From Legionella sp. (GTDB taxonomy: Bacteria > Pseudomonadota > Gammaproteobacteria > Legionellales > Legionellaceae), in NCBI GenBank assembly GCA_003507515.1, contig DNVL01000128.1, positions 169 through 5,896 of the forward strand: DNA of 5,728 nt. The letters are read 5' to 3'. Position numbers and translations under genes: made by a program. The notes under the pieces were generated by a model. The model ran no database searches. It was not told the DNA's origin and worked only from the letters and a program-made list of their open reading frames with translations. Below are positions 1-5,721 of the stretch, piece by piece (positions within the stretch are counted from its first letter, which is position 1; each line of letters starts with the position of its first letter).

Positions 1-1343
1 TGTTTATATGCGATTATCGCCTGTTGATAGTCCCATTCGCTTGCGAGTAAGGACTTGTCAAAATAGTCATGGCTTGTAGCATGATCCTGCGCAATATCAT
101 TGGACCGTTCCACTGACTTGCAAAGGTCTATTCCTTGCTTCATTGCCGCAAATAAAGCGTTTAATGAAAAACACAGTACCGTTCCTGACACCTCGAAAAT
201 CAAGGCGGTTGTCGCGGTTAGAGACACTGGGAGAAAAAAACAATACAGCAAGCTAAATGCCAAGAGTAAACTCACCGCATAGAGCATATCTGCATACAGT
301 GCATATAGCTTGTAATCCCTTTCCAATTTGCACTGACGTTCCGTATATTTCAAGGCATTCAATTGATGCATTGGCGCGTTATGATCCCTTAATCGTTGGA
401 TAACAGATCTAGATCGATCCATGTCAATGCTATATTGCGTGTATTCTTCCCAATGAGCCGCGATGGTGACAGAAACATCCATTAACAACAAAACAGCGGT
501 TAAAATGCCCGCATAAAAATCCAATATCGCATTGCCATACAACCAAAAAAAACAAACTAAATTTCCAGTGGCCCAAACAAAATCGTTCAGCAGGTCAAAT
601 TTCATGGCCTGCAATTGCGCTGTTAACCGCTCTTGCCAGGGAATGGCCCGCTCCTCATCACTCATCCATCGGCCAGGCAATGTATGTTGGATCAATATAC
701 CCGCCCTTATACTAAAACGAAAATAGTATAACGCCCAGCTCAAAAATCCCGTAAATGGAACCAATACGTCCAATGCTTTTAGTGCTTGTATTTTATGATA
801 AAAATTATCCGGCAATAAACTGATGACACTGCCGAGCAGCCCCCCCCGCCCAGCCCATACCCAATACAGACGACGCTCATTAAATGAGTCCATCCAATCC
901 AAACCGGTACTTATTCCATCATCTTCAACCGTTGGCAACTGATCTGTCACAGATGTTTGGCCGCCCAACATTTTAATCAAGTGTTTGCATTTTTGGATTT
1001 GACTGCCTCGATCCTCCATTGCATCGCCGTGACCCTCAGCAAAATCTAACTGAAAGCGTGCACAAAAAAGATAAAGCGCAAAACGCAACTCGTCGTGAAG
1101 CATGCGCTGCTGTTCTTCGCTCATGGATTGAAAGCCTTCTGGACAGGACGTAAATTGATTCAATACATTTATTTTATAATCCCAAAAATCAAGCGACACA
1201 GACAATTCTTTTTGATTTTTACATACGTCCTGTGTACCTATCAGGGAGGGCATAGGATCTTCCGCATAATCACGAACCTGTTTTTTTTGCGTCTCGTCGA
1301 GCGTCAAAAATGATCTGTGCTGGAAAATGCTATGGATGGACAT
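1..1343 (-). CDS. Multi-pass membrane protein of unknown function, C-terminus beyond left edge
   Basis: Reading leftward from an ATG at 1341-1343, the frame stays open for 447 codons to the window edge with no stop, so the gene is partial at its 3' end. The protein begins MSIHSIFQHRSFLTLDETQK. Residues 1 to about 185 look soluble and charged. Hydrophobic segments follow at about 191-208, 253-270, 272-293, 352-372 and 376-401, so at least four and perhaps five or six membrane passes are expected, separated by charged stretches (about 209-247 and 294-347). There is no signal peptide. A GAG 8 nt before the ATG can serve as ribosome binding site. The gene is divergent from argR and shares its control region. 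The coding strand carries three 8-base homopolymers: A8 (1281-1288), G8 (840-847) and T8 (545-552). I do not recognise the family. The domain order (soluble N-terminus, then paired membrane helices) would fit a secreted or host-targeted membrane protein in Legionella, but nothing in the sequence proves that. Confidence 0.8.
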   Translation of the reverse strand, partial: MSIHSIFQHRSFLTLDETQKKQVRDYAEDPMPSLIGTQDVCKNQKELSVSLDFWDYKINVLNQFTSCPEGFQSMSEEQQRMLHDELRFALYLFCARFQLDFAEGHGDAMEDRGSQIQKCKHLIKMLGGQTSVTDQLPTVEDDGISTGLDWMDSFNERRLYWVWAGRGGLLGSVISLLPDNFYHKIQALKALDVLVPFTGFLSWALYYFRFSIRAGILIQHTLPGRWMSDEERAIPWQERLTAQLQAMKFDLLNDFVWATGNLVCFFWLYGNAILDFYAGILTAVLLLMDVSVTIAAHWEEYTQYSIDMDRSRSVIQRLRDHNAPMHQLNALKYTERQCKLERDYKLYALYADMLYAVSLLLAFSLLYCFFLPVSLTATTALIFEVSGTVLCFSLNALFAAMKQGIDLCKSVERSNDIAQDHATSHDYFDKSLLASEWDYQQAIIAYK

Positions 1344-1344
1344 G

Positions 1345-1358
1345 ATATGAACTCATAT
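1345..1358. repeat. Inverted repeat over the leader of the membrane-protein gene
   Basis: ATATGA-AC-TCATAT is a perfect palindrome with 6-bp arms. It lies between the predicted transcription start and the ATG of the leftward gene. In its RNA it could form a weak AU-rich hairpin that includes the GAG ribosome binding site. It could equally be an operator half of the same system as 1377-1411, although the arm sequence differs. Confidence 0.4.
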
Positions 1359-1366
1359 AAAAAATG

Positions 1367-1396
1367 GTTATAGTATGTTCTAATTTAGAACTCACT
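1367..1396 (-). promoter_or_regulatory. Putative promoter for the leftward membrane-protein gene
   Basis: On the minus strand TATAAC (1372-1367) matches the -10 consensus at five of six positions. A weak -35, GTGAGT (three of six), lies 17 bp upstream at about 1395-1390. Transcription would start near 1360, giving a leader of about 17 nt. The perfect inverted repeat at 1377-1391 fills the spacer, where a bound repressor would block RNA polymerase. The assignment rests on consensus matching alone, in AT-rich DNA. Confidence 0.35.
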
Positions 1397-1411
1397 TCAT
1401 TCTAATAGAAC
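1377..1411. promoter_or_regulatory. Two related inverted repeats, candidate tandem operator
   Basis: Site 1 (1377-1391) is GTTCTAA-T-TTAGAAC, a perfect 7-bp-arm palindrome with one central base. Site 2 (1400-1410) is TTCTA-A-TAGAA, followed by a C at 1411 that extends the resemblance to site 1 on one side. The centres, 1384 and 1405, are 21 bp apart, about two helical turns, so two dimers would sit on the same face of the DNA. The arms differ from the ARG box (TGAAT/ATTCA), so this is probably a site for another regulator. The regulator is unknown. Confidence 0.45.
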
Positions 1412-1423
1412 ATTAGCCGCAGG

Positions 1424-1462
1424 TCAACATAAATATTCACATTTACATTAAAATAATGCATA
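1424..1462. promoter_or_regulatory. Candidate tandem ARG boxes before argR
   Basis: Two 18-bp windows, 1424-1441 and 1445-1462, separated by 3 bp, can be aligned to the E. coli ARG box (WNTGAATWWWWATTCANW). The first matches 13 of 16 specified positions, with an intact ATTCA right arm but a poor left arm. The second matches 11 of 16. An alternative second site at 1455-1472 with a good left arm (TGCAT) also scores 11. The 3-bp spacing is the arrangement known for ArgR-controlled operators, and autoregulation of argR is common. TAAAAT at 1449-1454 is a possible -10 inside the second box. The flank is AT-rich, which inflates chance matches. Confidence 0.35.
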
Positions 1463-1494
1463 ATTATCATTCCTTCTTTATAAGGCAATACACA

Positions 1495-1965
1495 ATGGTG
1501 ACTGAAAAAATGACGACGCAACCCCCAAATACATTGGTGAATGATCTGAAAAATATTTTATTACAAGGCATTGTCGCCACACAGGAAACGATTTGCAGTG
1601 CGCTGGAGGCCAAAGGGCATCCAATGAATCAATCCAAAGTGTCCCGGCTACTCCGGAATATTAATGCCATTAAATCAAAAAATGATAAAGGCGAAATGGT
1701 ATACAGGCTACCTCACGATATTGCTCCTCCATCCATCAGTACGGCTCTGGCTGAATTGATTATTGATGTTGTCATGAATGAGAACATGATCATCATAAAA
1801 ACAAGTCCTGGTTCCGCATCGCTGGTCGCAAGAATAATTGATGATAAACGCTGCCAAGTGATAGGGACTATCGCGGGTGATGATACCATTTTTGCAGCAC
1901 CTGAATCCGTTGAAAAAATAGCCACAACGTTTTCGTTGATATGCACTTTTCTTGGGGTCAGATAA
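1495..1965 (+). CDS. argR: Arginine repressor ArgR
   Basis: ArgR is a cytoplasmic DNA-binding protein that, with L-arginine as co-repressor, forms hexamers binding ARG boxes and controls arginine synthesis, uptake or catabolism. The product from the ATG at 1495 has 156 residues, the length of E. coli ArgR. The N-terminal winged helix-turn-helix spans about residues 10-75, with the recognition segment NQSKVSRLLRN at 45-55 and the wing ending in GEMVYRLP (66-73). The C-terminal oligomerisation and arginine-binding domain holds SPGSASLVARIID (104-116) and the hallmark GTIAGDDTIF (124-133), with the paired aspartates D129-D130 that contact arginine in the family. The start at 1495 is preferred over the in-frame ATG at 1456, because TAAGG (1481-1485) lies 9 nt before it and the upstream ATG sits inside a possible operator. 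No arginine enzyme or transporter gene is adjacent, so its targets lie elsewhere. Confidence 0.96.
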   Translation: MVTEKMTTQPPNTLVNDLKNILLQGIVATQETICSALEAKGHPMNQSKVSRLLRNINAIKSKNDKGEMVYRLPHDIAPPSISTALAELIIDVVMNENMIIIKTSPGSASLVARIIDDKRCQVIGTIAGDDTIFAAPESVEKIATTFSLICTFLGVR

Positions 1966-1968
1966 GCA

Positions 1969-2106
1969 ATGGCGGTTACCAGCCAACCTGCATATCGCAT
2001 TGATAGCGAGGGGTATGTCTTATCGGAATGGGTATGGGGGATGATGGCGAAAAAAGACCATGACGATTTATGGGTTGTGCCTGTGATTGAATATCAGATG
2101 CTTTAA
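1969..2106 (+). CDS. Possible 45-residue small protein after argR (doubtful)
   Basis: One codon after the argR stop, in the same frame, an ATG opens 45 codons ending at TAA 2104-2106. The peptide starts MAVTSQPAYRIDSEGYVLSE and contains several Trp residues and a charged KKDHDD stretch, a composition that looks protein-like. GGGG at 1954-1957 lies 11 nt before the ATG, so translation coupled to argR is conceivable. It runs antisense to the last 44 codons or so of the minus-strand gene at 1976-2650, and both cannot easily be under strong selection. It may be a real small gene, the remnant of a longer one, or chance. I recognise no family. Confidence 0.25.
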   Translation: MAVTSQPAYRIDSEGYVLSEWVWGMMAKKDHDDLWVVPVIEYQML

Positions 2107-2650
2107 TCATTGAGCAGCCTTGGCAGTCGCCACTATCAGATGACCTATTGTCAGGATTATGCAAGCGCTGTTCTGCCGCCATCTCTAAGCGAGTTGTTAT
2201 TTCAACCGTCTGAAGTTTACTCAGTTGTACTAGAGCCTTGAAGAAATCGTCGGAAATTTTTTGAGCTCTTTTTTTTAGTAAAAAGCGTGTTTCTTGTTCT
2301 ATAAAAGATTGGAAAACACGAATGGAAATGAGCAATTGAATATGGGTGTATTCTCTGAAATAAGAACCATATTTGGTGTAATTATCCAGGGCGTATTCTG
2401 GTATGGTACGCAATAGAGGCTCAAGCCGTGAGGGTTGCGGACTGGCCCCTCCTGTTCTTCCTTCTACATTTAGCGCTTCATTGAGTTCATTGATGACCAT
2501 GCGTTGTCGCTGTGCAAGCGCTTTATGAAGCGCTTCGGATATGGTCTTGGCCCCAATATCCATTAAATGCTCTACTTCTGAAGTTATCACCCGCTCGATC
2601 AGATCCATGGATGGCTTGGCTGTAGTTGAAGCCGATATAACACTAAACAT
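1976..2650 (-). CDS. Hypothetical protein, mostly helical with a disordered tail
   Basis: I do not recognise this 224-residue protein. The chosen ATG (2648-2650) has GGAG 9 nt upstream. The in-frame ATG at 2689 and GTG at 2710 lack a comparable site and would add a hydrophobic N-terminal extension. Residues about 15-65 and 95-170 are rich in Glu, Lys, Leu, Gln and Arg with few helix breakers, suggesting long amphipathic helices or coiled coil. They are separated by a Gly/Pro-containing linker with an RTGGASPQPSR stretch. After about residue 175 the sequence becomes Ser/Asp/Pro-rich with a repeated Ile-Pro run (SSPIPIPIR), likely disordered. There is no signal peptide or membrane segment. The gene converges on argR, with only 10 bp between the two stop codons and no terminator hairpin. 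The 160-bp space before it suggests its own promoter. Confidence 0.65.
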   Translation of the reverse strand: MFSVISASTTAKPSMDLIERVITSEVEHLMDIGAKTISEALHKALAQRQRMVINELNEALNVEGRTGGASPQPSRLEPLLRTIPEYALDNYTKYGSYFREYTHIQLLISIRVFQSFIEQETRFLLKKRAQKISDDFFKALVQLSKLQTVEITTRLEMAAEQRLHNPDNRSSDSGDCQGCSMIKASDIQSQAQPINRHGLFSPSSPIPIPIRHTPRYQCDMQVGW

Positions 2651-2810
2651 TTTTTGCAACTCCAGTTCTAAAAAAAAGCAGTCTAACATAAAAACAAAGG
2701 CTTGATACACGCTGTTTTTTTCATTTACTCTGAATCTCGACTTTTCCTCACCCGTTCGCCCTGAGCACGCGTCTCGAAGGACTGGTCGGCATCGATTAAG
2801 GCCTATTAAC
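2651..2810. other. Intergenic region between the OsmC-YcaO gene and the next gene
   Basis: These 160 bp separate two minus-strand genes. Apart from the REP-like element they hold an imperfect palindrome around TTAAGGCCTATTAA (2796-2809) just after the OsmC-YcaO stop. No U-tract follows it on the minus strand, so it is not a convincing intrinsic terminator. A weak -10-like TATGTT (minus strand) lies about 30 bp before the ATG at 2650, without a good -35. Confidence 0.4.
2750..2784. repeat. REP-like palindromic element
   Basis: The plus strand reads CCCGTTCGCCCTGAG (2751-2765), CACGCG, then TCTCGAAGGACTG (2772-2784). The outer parts GTTCG and CGAA, and the inner GAG-ACG/CGT-CTC with one bulged C, form an imperfect inverted repeat. 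The CGTTCGCCCTGAG...TCTCGAAGGACT pattern resembles dispersed extragenic palindromes found in many proteobacteria. The centre is short, as if an internal hairpin had been lost. It lies between two genes on the same strand and is locally GC-rich in an AT-rich region. Only one copy is in this window, so its repeat status is inferred. Confidence 0.5.
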
Positions 2811-4988
2811 TTATTTTATTTTGCGCGATTGATGTAATTTATGATAACTCTCAATCAATCGTAAATGAGGCTCTATGCCCTCAAGGGCCATGCTGGTTTT
2901 GGTTAGGCCGTAAAAACGGACTTTACCTGTGACTGAGCCCACTACGTTTTCCATCACCTCAATACCAAACATGCGGTTGAAGCTTTCAATAAAATGCTCA
3001 AGCTCAAGATTTTCATCTAAGGTAACTTCCAATACAGCATTTACCGCTTGATAAAACAAACCGCGCTGGACGGTATTGTCGTTAAACTGCAAAAACTCAC
3101 CGATTAATTCGATAGCGTCTTCATGAGCCCCAAGGGCGAGATAAATTAAAATTTTAAGCTCGATAATCGTCAATTTGCCCCAAACGGTATTTTCATCAAA
3201 TACGATGCCAATCAATGTACCAATATCGGTATAATTATCCAGCTGGCTTTCTTCTAAGCGATGCACTAACTGGACGAGTGCTTGAGTGCTTAAGGAATGC
3301 AGAGTTAAGATGTCTTCACGGTAATTTAGCGCCTTGTTCGTGTTATCCCAAATAAGATCGTCAACCGGATACACTTCTGAATAATTAGGGACTAGAATAC
3401 GGCAAGCTGAAGCCCCTAAGTCAGTGAGATCGGCAATATACACTTCAAGGCCCATGGATTCTAAGATGCCAAACAACATGTTCGCTTCTTCCTCGCTTGT
3501 GCCAGAAAAATCCCATTCACAGAACGCATAGTCCGACTTACTGCTAAAGAAGCGCCAAGAAATCACCCCTGTAGAGTCAATAAAGTGTTCAACAAAGTTT
3601 TCAGGTTCAGTGACGGCCATGCGATTAAAGGTGGGTTTGGGTAGATCATTTAACCCTTCAAAACTGCGGCCTTGCAGCAGCTCAGTCAGGGTGCGCTCTA
3701 GTGCCACTTCAAAGCGTGGGTGCGCGCCAAAAGATGCAAATACGCCGCCGGTTCTTGGATTCATCAGGGTGACGCACATCACAGGGAATTGTCCGCCCAA
3801 TGAGGCGTCCTTCACCAAAACAGGGAAACCTTGCTCTTCTAAACCATTAATACCCGCTAAAATGCTAGGATACTTTTCAAGCAGGCTCATGGGCACATCA
3901 GGCAAAACTATTTCTTGCTCAATGATTTGACGTTTTACGGCACGCTCAAAGATTTCTGATAAGCACTGCACATAAGCCTCTTGTAAGTTGTTGCCAGCAC
4001 TCATGCCGTTGCTTAAAAATAAATTTTCAATGAGATTTGATGGGAAATATACCGTCTCTCCATCAGACTTACGGGTATAAGGAATGGTACAAATACCGCG
4101 TTCTTTATTGCCAGAATTGGTGTCAATCAGGTGCGAACCTTGCAATTCATGATCTGGGTTGTAAATATTTAGACAGTATTCATCTAAGATGCCCGCTGGC
4201 AGCGCATCATCTTGTTCTAACACAAACCACTTTTCATTGCGATAATGGACAAATTCACTATTGGCGATGTCTACACCAAAAAATTGATCGTTATAGAAAA
4301 AATTATTACTCAACCGCTCAATAAATTCACCCAGGGCCGAACACAGAGCGCTTTCTTTTGTAGCACCTTTGCCGTTAGTGAAACACATAGGCGAGGCGGC
4401 ATCACGAACATGCAAAGACCACACATTAGGCACAATGTTGCGCCATGAAGATATTTCTATTTTCATCCCCAGATCAGCTAACATGGCTGTCAAGTTTTTA
4501 ATGGTTTGCTCAAGGGGCAAGTCTTTACCCAAAATAAAGGTGTTCAGATCATCTATGGACTGGCTCATCAGCATGGCATTGGCATCAGCGCCTAGGTTTT
4601 CAACGGTTTCGATTTTAAATTCAGGCCCAGTTTGCACCACTTTTTTGACCGTGCAACGATCGATAGAGCGCAAAATACCTTCTCTGTCTTTGGCTGAAAT
4701 ATCATCGGGTAGCTCGACCTGAATTTGGAAGATTTGGTGATAGCGATCTTCTGGATCAACAATGTTGTTTTGCGATAAGCGAATGTTTTCAGTAGAAATC
4801 TCACGGGCCCTACAATACACCTTAATAAAATAGGCGGCACAAAGGGCTGATGACGCTAAAAAATAATCAAAAGGACTCGGAGCGGAACCATCCCCTTTAT
4901 AGCGAATGGGTTGGTCGGCGATAACGGTAAAGTCATCAAACTTGGCTTCAAGTCTTAAATTGTCGAGAAAATTTACTTTGATTTCCAT
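2811..4988 (-). CDS. OsmC domain/YcaO domain-containing protein
   Basis: This 725-residue protein joins two families. Residues 1 to about 135 are an OsmC/YhfA-like domain that keeps both peroxidatic-type cysteines, C50 (in SSALCAAYF) and C112 (in DRCTVKKVV). Residues about 145-550 match the E. coli YcaO type. GKGATKESALCSALGEFIERL (206-226) carries the ATP/Mg-binding E221, E224 and R225, and NNLQEAYVQCLSEIFERAVKR (333-353) carries E337, Q341, E345 and R349. The last 170 residues or so are helical, like the TPR-type tail of E. coli YcaO. The PxPxP C-terminus of azoline-forming YcaOs is absent. YcaO enzymes use ATP to activate peptide amides, and E. coli YcaO is implicated in RimO-dependent methylthiolation of ribosomal protein S12, so a similar role is plausible. 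The start ATG (4986-4988) begins the OsmC domain and has GGA 8 nt upstream; a TTG at 5024 would add twelve unconvincing residues. The combination is a known architecture, but what the OsmC part does is unclear. Confidence 0.93.
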   Translation of the reverse strand: MEIKVNFLDNLRLEAKFDDFTVIADQPIRYKGDGSAPSPFDYFLASSALCAAYFIKVYCRAREISTENIRLSQNNIVDPEDRYHQIFQIQVELPDDISAKDREGILRSIDRCTVKKVVQTGPEFKIETVENLGADANAMLMSQSIDDLNTFILGKDLPLEQTIKNLTAMLADLGMKIEISSWRNIVPNVWSLHVRDAASPMCFTNGKGATKESALCSALGEFIERLSNNFFYNDQFFGVDIANSEFVHYRNEKWFVLEQDDALPAGILDEYCLNIYNPDHELQGSHLIDTNSGNKERGICTIPYTRKSDGETVYFPSNLIENLFLSNGMSAGNNLQEAYVQCLSEIFERAVKRQIIEQEIVLPDVPMSLLEKYPSILAGINGLEEQGFPVLVKDASLGGQFPVMCVTLMNPRTGGVFASFGAHPRFEVALERTLTELLQGRSFEGLNDLPKPTFNRMAVTEPENFVEHFIDSTGVISWRFFSSKSDYAFCEWDFSGTSEEEANMLFGILESMGLEVYIADLTDLGASACRILVPNYSEVYPVDDLIWDNTNKALNYREDILTLHSLSTQALVQLVHRLEESQLDNYTDIGTLIGIVFDENTVWGKLTIIELKILIYLALGAHEDAIELIGEFLQFNDNTVQRGLFYQAVNAVLEVTLDENLELEHFIESFNRMFGIEVMENVVGSVTGKVRFYGLTKTSMALEGIEPHLRLIESYHKLHQSRKIK

Positions 4989-5049
4989 TGAATATGTCCA
5001 CAGCATGCACGGCCAACAGGCCAAATATCACTATTACGAACAACTCACC

Positions 5050-5721
5050 CTAGGGGACTAGCTTCTCATGATGATCCACTGGTGCTGATTCGGGCATTAA
5101 AAAGAGCGATGATTCGACTGACTGATTATTCGTAAAAAATGTACAGTAAATAGGACTGCTTCTCAACCTGGATCTCGGAGATCCCTCTTCATTCAGCTGA
5201 ATAGGCGATATCGACGATGTGGATGCCGATCGTATCCTCATTTGTGGGGGCGAGACGGGTGACTCTGCTCCAGGTATGAACCTAAAGTAGTGGTTGACAT
5301 CATGATGTTGAGACGAGCCTTTAGGTGACTCAATAAATCGTGCTGTGTTTTCCATAGCCACTTCTTTTAAAGAAGTCTTGAATTCGCGCCAATCCGCCTT
5401 GCATTTGAGATCAGGCTCTGGAATGGAGAGAACCGTCAACTGACCATGATCCTCCCAATGCGTAGGCGTATCAATGCAATGTTTATACATGCCCGCAGGC
5501 AACGTCGCTCTGCCGTCAAATGGCAACGGATTGTCTAATGAGCAGACAAATTCACGAAGGGTAGCATCGCGCTCAATCACCCATCGCTCCTCTTTTTGTG
5601 AGGCATGTAACATCAATTGAGCGATATTAAACGCAGCAATAATGGCTTCCGTACAGAGCAATCCTTCTATTTTTCCTTCATGCGTGTAAGTCACAGGAAT
5701 AAATGGCAAGTGATTTGCCAT
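5050..5721 (-). CDS. Hypothetical protein with Ser/Pro/Arg-rich C-terminus
   Basis: I do not recognise this 223-residue protein, which starts MANHLPFIPVTYTHEGKIEG. The first 130 residues or so look globular, with a helix-prone segment at about 22-45 and a mixed region holding LPFDGRATLPAGMYKHC (66-82). No signal peptide or membrane helix is visible. From about residue 150 the sequence becomes low-complexity and probably disordered. It has five Ser-Pro pairs (154, 157, 172, 181 and 189) and two basic-serine motifs, RIRSAS (162-167) and RLRSSP (185-190). The ATG is 7 bp from the right edge. The visible upstream bases give no ribosome binding site and the frame stays open, so the true start may lie outside the window. 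It ends 61 bp before the OsmC-YcaO start on the same strand and could be its operon partner. Confidence 0.65.
   Translation of the reverse strand: MANHLPFIPVTYTHEGKIEGLLCTEAIIAAFNIAQLMLHASQKEERWVIERDATLREFVCSLDNPLPFDGRATLPAGMYKHCIDTPTHWEDHGQLTVLSIPEPDLKCKADWREFKTSLKEVAMENTARFIESPKGSSQHHDVNHYFRFIPGAESPVSPPQMRIRSASTSSISPIQLNEEGSPRSRLRSSPIYCTFFTNNQSVESSLFLMPESAPVDHHEKLVP

Noticed and set aside
100..1313. Three short plus-strand frames (100-282, 532-726, 1095-1313).
   Set aside because: All are antisense to the continuous 447-codon minus-strand frame, which runs to the window edge.
1456..1494. A longer ArgR starting at the ATG at 1456.
   Set aside because: It would add 13 residues beyond the usual family length, has no ribosome binding site, and overlaps the candidate operator.
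1708..2000. Two minus-strand open frames of about 90 codons opposite argR.
   Set aside because: They lie almost wholly antisense to a confidently identified argR, have no ribosome binding site, and look like shadow frames.
2683..2724. A 13-residue minus-strand mini-ORF (MKKTACIKPLFLC) before the gene at 2650, as a possible leader peptide.
   Set aside because: There is no clear ribosome binding site, no attenuator hairpin after it, and no enrichment for one amino acid.
2796..2810. Two TTAAT repeats on the minus strand resembling a PmrA-type direct repeat.
   Set aside because: The period is 10 bp rather than the expected 11, it lies about 145 bp from the next start, and it is explained by a local palindrome in AT-rich DNA.
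3610..4840. Several open frames of 67-117 codons overlapping the OsmC-YcaO gene in other frames.
   Set aside because: The OsmC-YcaO frame has clear conserved motifs throughout; these are shadows.
2811..5721. A RiPP (azoline or thioamide peptide) biosynthetic cluster built around YcaO.
   Set aside because: No precursor-peptide-like ORF, dehydrogenase, E1-like partner or TfuA gene is present, the YcaO lacks a PxPxP tail, and it matches the E. coli non-RiPP type.
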